A DNA stretch of 61,756 bases, taken from NCBI GenBank assembly GCA_017960525.1, contig JAGCZA010000022.1, forward strand, positions 1 through 61,756. Reading direction: 5' to 3'. The translations under genes and the position numbers were made by a program. The DNA comes from Prevotella sp. GTDB taxonomy: Bacteria > Bacteroidota > Bacteroidia > Bacteroidales > Bacteroidaceae. How positions within the stretch are numbered: the stretch's first letter is position 1; the number at the start of each line of letters is the position of its first letter. Below the pieces are notes generated by a model, which did no database searches, had not been told where the DNA came from, and saw nothing but the letters and a program-made list of their open reading frames with translations. Shown one piece after another: positions 41,638-51,542 of the stretch.

Positions 41638-44600
41638 TCAGAACGCTGCAATGATGTTGAGGATGGTAACCACATCAGCGTAGTCGGTCTGGCCGTCGCC
41701 ATTCACATCTGCTGCCGCACTATGGGTGGCGGAGGCGACAGCCTGAAGGATGGCCCACACGTCGCCCATATTCTTCACTCCGTCGCCGTTCACGTCGCCA
41801 CGGGTGCTCTCGGTGACGGTGAGTGTGCCAGGCGTGTAGACGAACTCATAGTTCTCGGCCTCGGCTCCATCGGCACTAATTTCATACTGTCCGACAGGGC
41901 TTACAGGCGTTGCGGCACAGGTGGCCATGGGCTGCTTGAGGAGCACCTCGCTGGTCTCCTTGTTGCGGAATCCCGTGAAGGTGAAGTCGAACACAGGGTT
42001 CTGCTGTCCCTTCTCACGGCTGTAGTTTTTGGCCTTGACGGTGACGGTAGCCGGCGTGATGGTGAGCAGACTGTCACCATACTCCACACTGCTGTTGGTG
42101 ATAGTGCCTGGTGTCAGTTTGATAGTGTAGATACCCACGGGCGTTGCAGCAGCCAGGCCTTCAGGGCAGGTAAGCTGCGGGATGCCATTGACAGGAGCTC
42201 CCGTGACGGTGTACTTGAGCTGCGTCGGTGTGATGGTGCGCCCATACTCGCGTGTGGCTGACAAGGCGGTGACAACAGGCTTTCCCGTGTAGGGCATAAA
42301 TGTGACTGTACTCCACTGGCCCGTCTCGCCGTACTTGTCAATCATGCCGGCAGGAACAAACATCGTGCCCCTGATTTGGCTCGACTTGTTGCACACAGGC
42401 TGGCTCGTGTTGAGCAGAGCCACATACTTTAGGTCGTAACACCTGCTGAAGGCACCAATAAAGATGGTGTCCACCTGTTCGGGAATGTAGATGGAAACAA
42501 GGCCCGAACAGCCGCTGAAGGCATTGGCAGGAATGGCTTTCAGACCAGTAAAGTAGCGCAGTTCCTCGAAGCTCTTAATTGTGGTGTTGTTGCGGAAAAT
42601 TTCGCCAATGTCGGTGACCTCTGCTACCTCACTCTCGGTGAGTTCGCCGTCGCCGTCGGCATCCCATGCGGCAACACTCATCTGGCGGACCTTGTCGTCA
42701 GCAAAGGTGATGAAATGGAGCTTGCTTCTTAGGGTTGCAATGGCTTCCTCCATCTGTGCAGCAGTGCTCGCCGGGTTGTCGTAGACGGCCTGTTCGTTGT
42801 GGGTTTCTATACCTTCTGCGTTGGCCTTGCCAATCAGTTCAATCAGATTGGCAGCCAGGTTGTCCAGATTCTTTGCGCCCTCCATGTCTTCCTGAGCGAT
42901 GAAGACCCATTGTGAAGCCTTTGTGCCACTTGGCACATCCCAGTAGGTGCCGTAGGTGGGGCTTGCCACACCGCTCGTATGGTTGGCGTCGATGCCTAAG
43001 AACGGGTTGTCGGCGTCGGCAGAGCCAGGCACTCTCAACGTATAGACAGGGCCTTCGGCCACGGAGTCGAGCTGCCAATAGGCTTTTGCTGACAGCGTAC
43101 CGTCGACAAAGCAGGCCTTCACTCCTTTACCAACCTTTGTGTCGGTATCGGTACGGAAGAGCACCTTGCCTTCTGAACTTGCCTGGTCGGAATAGAGATA
43201 ATAGGTGTCGTCGGCCATACTATTAGTCCGCTTAAACTGATAGAGCAACCCGTTAGCAGCCACAACCGACTGTGTGCCGTATGCCTCGCCCTTGGCAAGG
43301 AACTTCCTCGTGGCCAAATTCATCAGATAGCCAGGCGTGTTGGCCTGGATTGCCGATGGCTGCAGATGGGTCTTCATACGCATCTCGACAATGTTGCCAA
43401 AGTCTTGCCATACCGGGGCTGCAGCGTAAGCCTCTTTCGACCCGAAGGGTACATATAGGGTGCACTCGGCCAGGGGAACGCCGCTGAACACATTGCTGCC
43501 CAGGACGATAGTCGATGGGTCGGGGCTGTCCACTCTCACAGAGCGCAAGGCCTTACAGTTGCTGAAACAATCGTCACCCACCAGCACCACCAGTTCGGGA
43601 ATATTGATGGATGTCAGGCTGGTGCAGTTGCGAAAAGCCCAATAGTAAATGTTGGTGATGTTCTTTGGCAGCACCACGGAGGTGAGTTTCTTGCAGCCGT
43701 CGAAGGTTCTGCCATAGATGTCGGGAATGTTGGTGAAGTATTGCAATTCGTCAAAGCTGGTGATATTTGTACCCTGGAAGTAGGAGGTGAAGTCGGCAAT
43801 TTGTGCCGCCTCGGCAAAACCGATTTCTCCGTCGGTGTTGATGTCGTATTCAGTCCGACAGGTTGCAGCCACCAAGTCATCGGCAAAGTCGATGAGGTTC
43901 AGCTTTTTGCGCAACGAGGAAAGTGCCTGTTTGAGTTCTTCGATGGTACTCTCCAAATTGTCGCAGACAGCCTGCTCGTCGTCGACCTTCAAATTCCGCT
44001 TATGGGCTATGTTCAGCAGTTGCTCCAGCGTAGAGGCAGCATCATATCGCTTGCTGGCTTCCTCGTTGTAGAGGACGAGGCTCCACTGGCAGTTGAGCTT
44101 GTGGCTCTCATAGTCTACGTCGCTGTAGACACCATACGTGGGCGAAGCGGCTCCGCTCTGGTGGTCGGTCTGGACACCCCAGTAGAGCCCGGCCTCATAG
44201 CCCGTTCCGTTTGCGGGAATCTGGAAGGTGTAGACGGGCTGCGTCTCTGTCGACGCTTCACACTCGGCCAAGGCCCAATATGCGTTGGCTGACAGGCTAT
44301 TGCCGTCGACGAAGGTCGCTTTCACGCCATTACCTACGTTGGAGTCGGTACTGGTGCGGAAGAGGTATTTGCCGCTATTGCCCGTGTCTTCCGACGTGAG
44401 GTAATAGGAGCCTTCTGGCATAGAGCTGGTGCGGTTGAACACGAAGCGCATAGGTTCGGAACCCACTATGGCCTGTGTGCCGTAAGCTTCACCCTTTGTG
44501 AGATAACGGCCAGTGCCTATATTATAGATATAGTATTTCTTTCCCTTCTCTAACTTGGCAAACTTACCGCCGGAGCGGTCGCGCAGTTCGCGTATGGTGC

Positions 44601-46392
44601 CAAAGTCCTGCCACTGGTCGGCGGTGGTGAAGTAAGTGCGAGTACCTTGTGCCACGGTTAGTGTGGCCTTTGTCAGGTCAATGCCCTCGAAGATACCGCT
44701 GCCCAAGGCTATGCTCTGTGGCTGGTAAGTTCTCAAGGTCACACTGGCCAGTTTGGCACAGTCCTTGAATGTGCCCTCGCCAATGGCGGTGACGGCTAAA
44801 GGAATTTCCATGGCGGTCAAAGCGGCACATCCCTCGAAGGTGCGCGCCTCGATGGCTCCCAACTCCTCTGGCAGCACAAGTCCGGCAAGCGCCTTGCAAC
44901 CGCTGAAGGCTTCCTCGCCAATGGCGGTCACACTATTAGGCAGAGACAACTGTGACAGTTTGGTACAGCCCTTGAACGCCCTGGCACCAATCGTCTTCAC
45001 GTTTTTCGACATCCTCACTGTGGTGAGCCGTGTGCACCCGTTGAAGGCATCATCGGAAATGTTGGTCAGGCTGGTAAAGTAGTAGAGTTCCTTGAACGTC
45101 TGGATGCTCTTCCCCTTGAAAACGTCGCCCAGCGAGGTTACAGCAGCAGCATCGTTGTAGGTGAACTTTCCGTCGCCGTCGACATCAAAATTGTTTTTGC
45201 ACAAGTTCCTCACCGTTACATCGGCAATGCTCATGGCTTTGTCGCCATAGTTCTCCGGCTCCAGGCCGATGATGATTTGGCGTCCTTCGTTATAGCCGTC
45301 GCTGCTGCCGCCAATACCCTGTCCCTGGCCGGGGGTGAGGTTCGTCAGGTAGTAGTAGCCGTCGCTCTGTCCGCCCCAGCCCCAGTTGATGTGGTAACGC
45401 AGGTTGCCGTCGTAGCCGTCGGTGACAAAAGCATGGCCGCCACTATTGTTGTATCCGCTAAGGTAGACAGGCCGTCCGGCAGCCAACTCGGCATAAACGA
45501 TTTCATCCCACTCGGCATCGTCAGCGGCACTAGTCACGTAGCGTGTCGATGACCCGTAGCCGAAGTAAGTTTTAAAGGCTTCATAGGCATCGTACACTTG
45601 TGCGCCGGAGGAAGCGTTGGTATAGTCCATCTTTACCGCCACGCCGCAATAGTGCATCAGGTCGGCCACAGCCAGCCGTTGCAGATCGTTGGCCGAGCCG
45701 TAGCTGTCCTTCATATTATCCCAGTCGATAGGCGATCCGGCCGGGATGCCCTCCACGTGGAGCGTTCCGTAGGTGGGGTGCGACGTCCAGGTGTCGTAGG
45801 CGGGCATAGCGGCCTGCGTCTCAGTGACCGACTTCTCGCGATTGTAGTAGAGTATCTGCGCCATGGCCGTAGCCACACAACCCGTCACTGAGCGGCCCAG
45901 CGTGAAGTACTCCGGACAGGTGAGGTTGTAGGGGTAGCCCTGACTCCACGTGCTCTTCATCAACTGCTCCACCTTGGGATGGGTGGAGACGGCCACCTTG
46001 GCCGGTGCGGCCTGACGCGACTGTATGGCAGCAATCTGCGTAGCGTAGAAGTCGAGCCATTCGCGCATATTGGGAGGCAGGGCATCGTAGTCGAAAGTGC
46101 CCCGGTCAGTATAGCCCAGCACGTCGACGATGGTCTCGTCATCGCCCGAAACGATGACGTAGCCCTCGTCGCTGCCACGGTCGAAGACATAATAGGGTTC
46201 AACTGCCGAGGCACTGGGAGCCAATCGCTTTTGCCCCTTGGCAGGAGTGAGTTCTGCGGCTCCCGGCACTTGCTTCACAAAGAGCGAAGCCTTTTGGCGG
46301 GCCTGTTCGCGAGTGATTGGTTTGGCGAATGATGTCTGTGCCACCGTCATACAGAGCAGCAGAATAGCGGTAAACGACTTTGTGAGTTTCAT
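41638..46392 (-). CDS. C10 (streptopain-like) peptidase with BspA repeats, MBG and dockerin-like end
   Basis: The 1584-residue secreted modular protein starts at the ATG at 46392, which gives the signal peptide TAILLLCMTVAQTSFA. A SpeB-type propeptide (~24-140) precedes the C10 domain, which has catalytic Cys172 (SVTGCVATAMAQ), His320 (SGGHAFVTDGYDG) and HINWGWGGQSDGYY. EF-hand-like plus BspA-LRR modules then begin at DVDGDGKFTYND (~403), DINTDGEIGFAEA and DADGDGELTESEV. Two copies of a ~160-residue lectin-like domain (YIYNIGTGRYLTKGEAYGTQ; YLMNLATRKFLAKGEAYGTQ) are interleaved. MBG-like domains (YSREKGQQNPVFDFTFTGF) and a dockerin-like pair (DVNGDGVKNMGDV, DVNGDGQTDYADV) close it. No T9SS C-terminal domain is recognised. 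Confidence 0.92.
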   Translation of the reverse strand: MKLTKSFTAILLLCMTVAQTSFAKPITREQARQKASLFVKQVPGAAELTPAKGQKRLAPSASAVEPYYVFDRGSDEGYVIVSGDDETIVDVLGYTDRGTFDYDALPPNMREWLDFYATQIAAIQSRQAAPAKVAVSTHPKVEQLMKSTWSQGYPYNLTCPEYFTLGRSVTGCVATAMAQILYYNREKSVTETQAAMPAYDTWTSHPTYGTLHVEGIPAGSPIDWDNMKDSYGSANDLQRLAVADLMHYCGVAVKMDYTNASSGAQVYDAYEAFKTYFGYGSSTRYVTSAADDAEWDEIVYAELAAGRPVYLSGYNNSGGHAFVTDGYDGNLRYHINWGWGGQSDGYYYLTNLTPGQGQGIGGSSDGYNEGRQIIIGLEPENYGDKAMSIADVTVRNLCKNNFDVDGDGKFTYNDAAAVTSLGDVFKGKSIQTFKELYYFTSLTNISDDAFNGCTRLTTVRMSKNVKTIGARAFKGCTKLSQLSLPNSVTAIGEEAFSGCKALAGLVLPEELGAIEARTFEGCAALTAMEIPLAVTAIGEGTFKDCAKLASVTLRTYQPQSIALGSGIFEGIDLTKATLTVAQGTRTYFTTADQWQDFGTIRELRDRSGGKFAKLEKGKKYYIYNIGTGRYLTKGEAYGTQAIVGSEPMRFVFNRTSSMPEGSYYLTSEDTGNSGKYLFRTSTDSNVGNGVKATFVDGNSLSANAYWALAECEASTETQPVYTFQIPANGTGYEAGLYWGVQTDHQSGAASPTYGVYSDVDYESHKLNCQWSLVLYNEEASKRYDAASTLEQLLNIAHKRNLKVDDEQAVCDNLESTIEELKQALSSLRKKLNLIDFADDLVAATCRTEYDINTDGEIGFAEAAQIADFTSYFQGTNITSFDELQYFTNIPDIYGRTFDGCKKLTSVVLPKNITNIYYWAFRNCTSLTSINIPELVVLVGDDCFSNCKALRSVRVDSPDPSTIVLGSNVFSGVPLAECTLYVPFGSKEAYAAAPVWQDFGNIVEMRMKTHLQPSAIQANTPGYLMNLATRKFLAKGEAYGTQSVVAANGLLYQFKRTNSMADDTYYLYSDQASSEGKVLFRTDTDTKVGKGVKACFVDGTLSAKAYWQLDSVAEGPVYTLRVPGSADADNPFLGIDANHTSGVASPTYGTYWDVPSGTKASQWVFIAQEDMEGAKNLDNLAANLIELIGKANAEGIETHNEQAVYDNPASTAAQMEEAIATLRSKLHFITFADDKVRQMSVAAWDADGDGELTESEVAEVTDIGEIFRNNTTIKSFEELRYFTGLKAIPANAFSGCSGLVSIYIPEQVDTIFIGAFSRCYDLKYVALLNTSQPVCNKSSQIRGTMFVPAGMIDKYGETGQWSTVTFMPYTGKPVVTALSATREYGRTITPTQLKYTVTGAPVNGIPQLTCPEGLAAATPVGIYTIKLTPGTITNSSVEYGDSLLTITPATVTVKAKNYSREKGQQNPVFDFTFTGFRNKETSEVLLKQPMATCAATPVSPVGQYEISADGAEAENYEFVYTPGTLTVTESTRGDVNGDGVKNMGDVWAILQAVASATHSAAADVNGDGQTDYADVVTILNIIAAF

Positions 46393-46429
46393 AATAAATA
46401 GTGTAACAGTTTCAGGTTTCTTATGATAG

Positions 46430-46478
46430 AAAAAGGATGCCAGGCAAGGCCTTCTTGTGCGGCCGGCACCTGGCATCC
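46430..46478 (-). terminator. Intrinsic terminator of the rimP-nusA-infB operon
   Basis: On the minus strand GGATGCCAGG (46478-46469) pairs with CCTGGCATCC (46444-46435), with GGCC/GGCC pairing inside, and TTTTTCTA follows. It lies 14 bases after the infB stop. Confidence 0.9.
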
Positions 46479-46491
46479 TCGGATGACTATG

Positions 46492-49371
46492 CTACAGCGT
46501 CTGCTGCACCTCGATTTCCTGGAAGGTCTCGATGATGTCGCCCTGCTGGATATCGTTGAAGTTGACAAGCGAAATGCCGCACTCGAAGTTGGTGGCCACC
46601 TCCTTGACATCGTCCTTGAAGCGCTTGAGTGCATTGATGGAGCCGGTAAAGACGACGATACCGTCGCGGATGAGGCGGGCCTTGTCGGTGCGGTGCACCT
46701 TGCCCTCGGTGACCATAGCACCAGCCACGGTGCCGACCTTGGAAATCTTGAACACCTCGCGCACCTCAATCTGTCCGGTGACTTCTTCCTTGATGACCTT
46801 GTCGAGCATACCCTCCATTGTGGAGCGGACGTCCTCGATGGCATCGTAGATGATGCTGTAGGTGTTGATTTCCACACCCTCGGTGTCGGCCAGCTTGCGG
46901 GCCGCCGTCGACGGGCGCACCTGGAAGCCGATGATGATGGCATCGGAGGCGCCGGCCAGCGTGACGTCGTTCTCGGAAATCTGTCCCACGGCCTTGTGTA
47001 TGACATTGACCTTGATTTTCTCGGTGGAAAGCTTGATGAACGAGTCGCTGAGGGCCTCGATGGAGCCGTCGGTGTCGCCCTTGACGATAAGGTTGAGTTC
47101 CTTGAACTCGCCAAGTGCAATGCGGTGGCTGATGTCGGAGAGGGTGAGGCGCGTCTGTGTGCGCAGTCCCTGTTCGCGTGCCAACTGTTCGCGCTTGTTG
47201 GCAATCTCGCGAGCCTCCTGCTCGCTGTCCATCACGTGGAAAGCATCGCCGGCGGTAGGTGCGCCGTCGAGGCCGAGGATGATGGCCGGTTCGGCCGGCT
47301 TGGCCTCCTGGATGCGTGCACCACGCTCGTTGAACATTGCCTTGATGCGTCCGTGGCTCGTTCCTGCAATGACGACGTCACCCACACGGAGCGTACCGTT
47401 AGAAACGAGCACCGTTGAGACGTAGCCGCGACCCTTGTCAAGACTCGACTCGATGATGGAGCCAGTAGCCTTGCGGTTGGGGTTGGCCTTCAACTCCAGC
47501 ATTTCGGCTTCGAGCAGTACTTTCTCCAGCAACTCTTCCACGCCAACACCCTTCTTTGCCGAAATTTCCTGACACTGGTACTTGCCGCCCCAGTCTTCGA
47601 CCAAGAGGTTCATATTGGCCAGGTCCTCACGGATTTTGTCGGGATTGGCTCCGGGCTTGTCTATCTTGTTGATGGCAAAGACCATCGGCACGTTGGCGGC
47701 CTGTGCATGGGCGATGGCCTCCTTGGTGGTGGGCATGACGCTGTCGTCGGCAGCCACGATGATGATGGCGATATCGGTGACCTGTGCACCACGGGCACGC
47801 ATGGCCGTAAAGGCTTCGTGTCCAGGGGTGTCGAGGAACGTGATTTCGCGCCCGTCGGGCAGTTCCACATTGTAGGCGCCGATGTGCTGGGTGATGCCGC
47901 CTGCCTCACCGGCAATGACGTTGGTCTTACGGATATAGTCGAGGAGAGATGTCTTACCGTGGTCCACATGACCCATCACGGTCACGATGGGTGCGCGGGG
48001 CTGCAGGTCGTTCTCGTCGTCCTCGTCCTCCTGAATGGCGTTCTGCACTTCAGCCGATACGTATTCAGTGGTGAAGCCAAACTCCTCGGCCACGATATTG
48101 ATGGTCTCGGCCTCCAGGCGCTGGTTGATGCTGGCCATGATGCCAATAGCCATACAGGTGCTGATGACCTTGACCACGGGCACGTTCATCATCGTGGCCA
48201 ACTCTGACACGGTGACGAACTCGGTGAGCTTGAGCACCTTGCTCTTTGCTGCCTCGGCGGCCATCTCCTCAGAGAGTCGCTCGGCCACGGCGTCGCGCTT
48301 CTCCTTGCGATACTTGGCACCCTTCTTGTTGAGGGTGGTCTTCGAGGTCAGACGTGCGAGCGTCTCCTTGACCTGACGTGCCACATCCTCGTCGGTGCCC
48401 TCCAGCATCTTCACGGGCTGGCGGCCTTTCGTCTTCTGCTTCTTGCCTTGAGCCTGCTGCGGGTCGCTGAAGTTCTGGTTGCCACCCTTGTTCTTCTTCT
48501 TGCCCTGGCCCTGCTGCGGCTGTTGCTGCTGCTGGCGGGCTGCGGCCTCTATATCGACCTTTCCGGAGCGTATGCGCTCCCTCTTCTTCTTCTCACCGCC
48601 CTGGGCGTTGGAGCCGGCGCGCTGCTGTGCAGCCTTCTCTTCACGCTGTTTGCGCTTCTCTTCCTTCGATTTCTTCTTGGGCCTGGTGCTCTGGTTGATG
48701 GTGGAAAGGTCTATCTTGCCCAGCACGTTCACCTTCGGGGCCAGTTTGGCCTCGCTCTTGAGGGTGTAGATTTCCTTGACAGGAGCGGGAAGTTCCTGCT
48801 TGTCGTCAATATCGACAAACTCGTCAACGTCATCCTCCTGACCAGAAATGTCTTCAACATCCTTCTCGTCGTCGGGTTCGTCAACTGGAACATCTTCGAC
48901 CTTTGGGGCAACAGTAACCTCTGGGGCAGCAGGGGCCTTTGCGACCTCTGGCGTTTCTTCGACCTCTGGAGCAGCAACTTTAGTGCTCTTCTTTGAGGAC
49001 GAGGAGGGGGCTGGAGCCTCTGGGGCAGCAGGGGCAGCCTTTGGCTTGCCAATGGTGCCAAGGTCAATCTTGCCCAGCGGCTTGAACTGCTGGCGCTGGG
49101 CCATCTGCTCCTCGGTCTTGGTGACGGCCTTAGCCTCTTCGGTCTTTTTCTCCTTGGGCTTCTTGGCAAAGAGTTTTTCGGCCTGGGTCTTCACGGCCTT
49201 GTCGCCACTGAACTCCTGCACCAAGGCCTCGTACTGTTCGTCGGTGATCTTGGTGTTGGTAGTGGTGTCGTCGCGAATCTCGCCCAGACTGCTTTTCTTT
49301 TTCAGGAAATCAACTGCCGTTTGAAGTCCTATATTCAATTCTGTCAGTACTTTGTATAATCTTACGCCCAT
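46492..49371 (-). CDS. infB: Translation initiation factor IF-2
   Basis: The 959-residue protein starts at [15 protein letters not shown] (ATG 49371); the longer in-frame start at 49413 would translate the inverted-repeat element. A long charged, Lys/Glu/Pro-rich N-terminal region (~90-370) precedes the GTPase domain, with [14 protein letters not shown] (G1), [10 protein letters not shown] (G2), DTPGHEAF (G3), NKID (G4) and SAKKGVG (G5). Domains II-IV that bind fMet-tRNA follow. It is the last gene of rimP-nusA-infB. Confidence 0.97.
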   Translation of the reverse strand: MGVRLYKVLTELNIGLQTAVDFLKKKSSLGEIRDDTTTNTKITDEQYEALVQEFSGDKAVKTQAEKLFAKKPKEKKTEEAKAVTKTEEQMAQRQQFKPLGKIDLGTIGKPKAAPAAPEAPAPSSSSKKSTKVAAPEVEETPEVAKAPAAPEVTVAPKVEDVPVDEPDDEKDVEDISGQEDDVDEFVDIDDKQELPAPVKEIYTLKSEAKLAPKVNVLGKIDLSTINQSTRPKKKSKEEKRKQREEKAAQQRAGSNAQGGEKKKRERIRSGKVDIEAAARQQQQQPQQGQGKKKNKGGNQNFSDPQQAQGKKQKTKGRQPVKMLEGTDEDVARQVKETLARLTSKTTLNKKGAKYRKEKRDAVAERLSEEMAAEAAKSKVLKLTEFVTVSELATMMNVPVVKVISTCMAIGIMASINQRLEAETINIVAEEFGFTTEYVSAEVQNAIQEDEDDENDLQPRAPIVTVMGHVDHGKTSLLDYIRKTNVIAGEAGGITQHIGAYNVELPDGREITFLDTPGHEAFTAMRARGAQVTDIAIIIVAADDSVMPTTKEAIAHAQAANVPMVFAINKIDKPGANPDKIREDLANMNLLVEDWGGKYQCQEISAKKGVGVEELLEKVLLEAEMLELKANPNRKATGSIIESSLDKGRGYVSTVLVSNGTLRVGDVVIAGTSHGRIKAMFNERGARIQEAKPAEPAIILGLDGAPTAGDAFHVMDSEQEAREIANKREQLAREQGLRTQTRLTLSDISHRIALGEFKELNLIVKGDTDGSIEALSDSFIKLSTEKIKVNVIHKAVGQISENDVTLAGASDAIIIGFQVRPSTAARKLADTEGVEINTYSIIYDAIEDVRSTMEGMLDKVIKEEVTGQIEVREVFKISKVGTVAGAMVTEGKVHRTDKARLIRDGIVVFTGSINALKRFKDDVKEVATNFECGISLVNFNDIQQGDIIETFQEIEVQQTL

Positions 49372-49379
49372 TCTTTCTA

Positions 49380-49506
49380 AGCCCCCTAATTTGGGGGGTG
49401 GGGGTCTGAACATCCCCCGTTAAAGTTAAAAATATTTCTTCTGCTAATACCCTTCAGATAGGCTGGCTGGCTCGTTCAGACCCCCAACCCCCTAACTTAG
49501 GGGGCT
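49380..49506. repeat. REP-doublet-like inverted repeat element, copy 1
   Basis: The left arm (49380-49411, beginning AGCCCCCTAATTTGGGGGG) is the near-perfect reverse complement of the right arm (49474-49506, ending CCCCCTAACTTAGGGGGCT). 62 bp lie between them. Each arm itself contains a small CCCCCTAA/TTAGGGGG palindrome. It fills the nusA-infB gap and is transcribed in the operon mRNA. It resembles a REPIN, a REP doublet; the mobilising RAYT is not in this window. Confidence 0.85.
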
Positions 49507-49511
49507 AAGGA

Positions 49512-50771
49512 TTATTCAAACTCTGCCTTCAGCACTTCAAGCAGATGGTCTACGGTTTCCTCTTCCAGGTCGGCCTTCTCTATGAGCAGTTCACGTGGTG
49601 CATTGAGCACTTCGCGTGCGGTGTCGTAGCCAAGAGACTTGATGGCGTCGATGACCCACTGGTCTATCTCGTCGCTGAACTCGTCGAGATAGATGTCCTC
49701 GTCGTCCTCGCCTTCCTTCACCACACGGAACACGTCGATGGTGTACTCTGTCAGCATCGATGCAAGTTTGATGTTCATACCGCTCTTACCGATGGCGAGA
49801 CTCACCTCTTCAGGCTGCAGATAGACCTCGGCCTTGTGGTTCTCCTCGTCGAGGGTGATGCTCGTAATCTTAGCGGGCGACAATGCGCGCTGGATGAAGA
49901 GTTGCGTGTTGGTGGTATAGTTGATGACGTCGATGTTCTCGTTCTGCAACTCTCTCACAATGCCGTGCACACGCGAACCCTTCACGCCGACGCAAGCGCC
50001 TACAGGGTCGATGCGGTCGTCGAAACTCTCCACGGCCACCTTGGCCCTCTCGCCCGGCATACGGGCCACCTTGCGAATGGCAATGAGGCCGTCGTTGATT
50101 TCGGGCACCTCGGCCTCCATCAGCCTCTTGAGGAATTCGGGGCTGGTGCGCGAAAGCATAATGCGGGGGTTGTTGTTCTCGTTGTTCACCTCCTTCACAA
50201 TGGCGCGGATGGTCTCGCCCTTGCGGTAATTGTCGCTGGGAATCTGGTCGCCCTTGAGCAGATGCAGTTCATTGCCCTCATCGTCCATCAGGAGCACTTC
50301 ACGCTTCCACATCTGGTAGACCTCGCCACTGACGATGGTGCCCACGCGATCCTTGTACTTCTGGTAAAGGGCATCGTGGTCCAACTCCAGAATCTTCGAG
50401 GCCAGCGTCTGGCGGAGGTTCAGGATGGCGCGGCGTCCGAACTTGGTGAAGTCGACAGCCTCGCTCACATTCTCGCCCACCTCATAGTCGGGCTCTATCT
50501 TCAGGGCCTCGGAGAGTGCTATCTCCTTGTTCTCGTCCTGCACATCGCCATCCTCGACAACGGTGCGGTGGCGGTGAATCTCAAAGTCACCCTTGTCGGG
50601 ATTGACAATCACGTCGAAGTTCTCGTCGGAGCCGAAAATCTTGGCCAGCACGTTGCGGAAACTCTCTTCAAGCACGCTCACGAGCGTGGTGCGGTCGATG
50701 TTCTTCGTCTCTTTGAACTCCTGGAAGGTCTCAAACATACTTGGACCATTCGCTTGTTTTTTTGTTGCCAT
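49512..50771 (-). CDS. nusA: Transcription termination/antitermination factor NusA
   Basis: The 419-residue protein has an N-terminal RNA polymerase-binding domain (MFETFQEFKETKNID onward), an S1 domain (~130-200) and KH1/KH2 domains (GVKGSRVHGIVRELQNENID; IGKSGMNIKLASMLTEYTID). A short C-terminal acidic tail lacks the extra AR domains of E. coli. It regulates pausing, termination and rRNA antitermination. It is flanked on both sides by REP-like elements within the operon. Confidence 0.97.
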   Translation of the reverse strand: MATKKQANGPSMFETFQEFKETKNIDRTTLVSVLEESFRNVLAKIFGSDENFDVIVNPDKGDFEIHRHRTVVEDGDVQDENKEIALSEALKIEPDYEVGENVSEAVDFTKFGRRAILNLRQTLASKILELDHDALYQKYKDRVGTIVSGEVYQMWKREVLLMDDEGNELHLLKGDQIPSDNYRKGETIRAIVKEVNNENNNPRIMLSRTSPEFLKRLMEAEVPEINDGLIAIRKVARMPGERAKVAVESFDDRIDPVGACVGVKGSRVHGIVRELQNENIDVINYTTNTQLFIQRALSPAKITSITLDEENHKAEVYLQPEEVSLAIGKSGMNIKLASMLTEYTIDVFRVVKEGEDDEDIYLDEFSDEIDQWVIDAIKSLGYDTAREVLNAPRELLIEKADLEEETVDHLLEVLKAEFE

Positions 50772-50779
50772 CTTGTCTG

Positions 50780-50975
50780 AGCCCCCTAAGTTTGGGGGTT
50801 GGGGGTCTGAACACCCCCCTTTAGTTAATAATGTAATTTGTCTGAGCCCCCTAAGTTAGGGGGTTGGGGGTTTGAACACCCCATTTTATTAATAATGGAT
50901 TATCAATATTATTTTTGCACCCTAAGATAGGCTGGTTGGTTCGTTCAGACCCCCAACCCCCTAACTTAGGGGGCT
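50780..50975. repeat. REP-doublet-like inverted repeat element, copy 2
   Basis: Two tandem left arms (50780-50812 and 50845-50877, 65 bp apart) face one right arm (50943-50975). The right arm and its left flank (GATAGGCTGG onward, from 50927) match copy 1 almost exactly. The element fills the rimP-nusA gap, ending 3 bp from the rimP stop codon. The duplicated arm distinguishes it from copy 1. Confidence 0.88.
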
Positions 50976-50978
50976 AAA

Positions 50979-51446
50979 TTATTTAAAGTTGAGCAGATAC
51001 TTTGTCGACTTCACCTCGTCCATAGAGAACTGCTTGTCGACGTCCACCTTTACGGGGCGCTTCTTGCCTTCGGGCACTTGCTTCTCCTGGGTGGTGACCA
51101 CAAACTGCCGGCCGTCCACAGCCTTGAGCAGGCCCGTCACCTTCTTGCCCTCGGCATCGACCACCTCCACCTGGTCACCCACGTGGCACTCATACTGCTG
51201 GGCCACCTTGAAGGGCTGCCCCAGGCCGGCAGAGCCGACCTCCAGTTCATAGTCGCCCAACTCGTCGCCAAGGCGCTCTTGCAGGAAACGGCTTAGTGTG
51301 GCACAGTCTTCCACCCATACACCGTCGGCATGGTCAATCTCAATGACGATGCGGTCATCGTCTGTCATTTGGATGTCTACAAGGAAATAGTCGCCCCCCT
51401 GGAGCCACTCTTCCACCAATTGCTTAACATTCTCTTTTGTTATCAT
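50979..51446 (-). CDS. rimP: Ribosome maturation factor RimP
   Basis: This 155-residue RimP has an N-terminal alpha/beta domain (DYFLVDIQMTDDDRIVIEID, then GVWVEDCATLSRFLQERLG) and a C-terminal SH3-like domain (QQYECHVGDQVEVVDAEGKK). It assists 30S subunit assembly. It is the first gene of the rimP-nusA-infB operon, with a consensus promoter at 51542-51511 and a hairpin followed by five U residues in the leader. Confidence 0.95.
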   Translation of the reverse strand: MITKENVKQLVEEWLQGGDYFLVDIQMTDDDRIVIEIDHADGVWVEDCATLSRFLQERLGDELGDYELEVGSAGLGQPFKVAQQYECHVGDQVEVVDAEGKKVTGLLKAVDGRQFVVTTQEKQVPEGKKRPVKVDVDKQFSMDEVKSTKYLLNFK

Positions 51447-51462
51447 CAGTAACTGTTTTTAT

Positions 51463-51495
51463 AAAAAGATGAGGGACTTTCGAGAAGCCCCTCAT
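51463..51495 (-). terminator. Attenuator-like hairpin in the rimP leader
   Basis: On the minus strand the arms 51495-51485 and 51479-51469 form an 11-position stem with one mismatch and the loop CTCGA. After one C, TTTTT follows. It lies between the promoter (51511-51542) and the rimP ATG (51446), where a terminator would make transcription of the operon conditional. Confidence 0.65.
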
Positions 51496-51510
51496 TCCAC
51501 TGAACGGGTG

Positions 51511-51542
51511 CAAAGGTACGACTTTTCCCCGAACTGGCCAAA
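51511..51542 (-). promoter_or_regulatory. Promoter of the rimP-nusA-infB operon
   Basis: The minus strand has TTTG (51542-51539), 20 bases, then TACCTTTG (51518-51511), a full consensus. The leader is about 60 nt. Confidence 0.8.
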
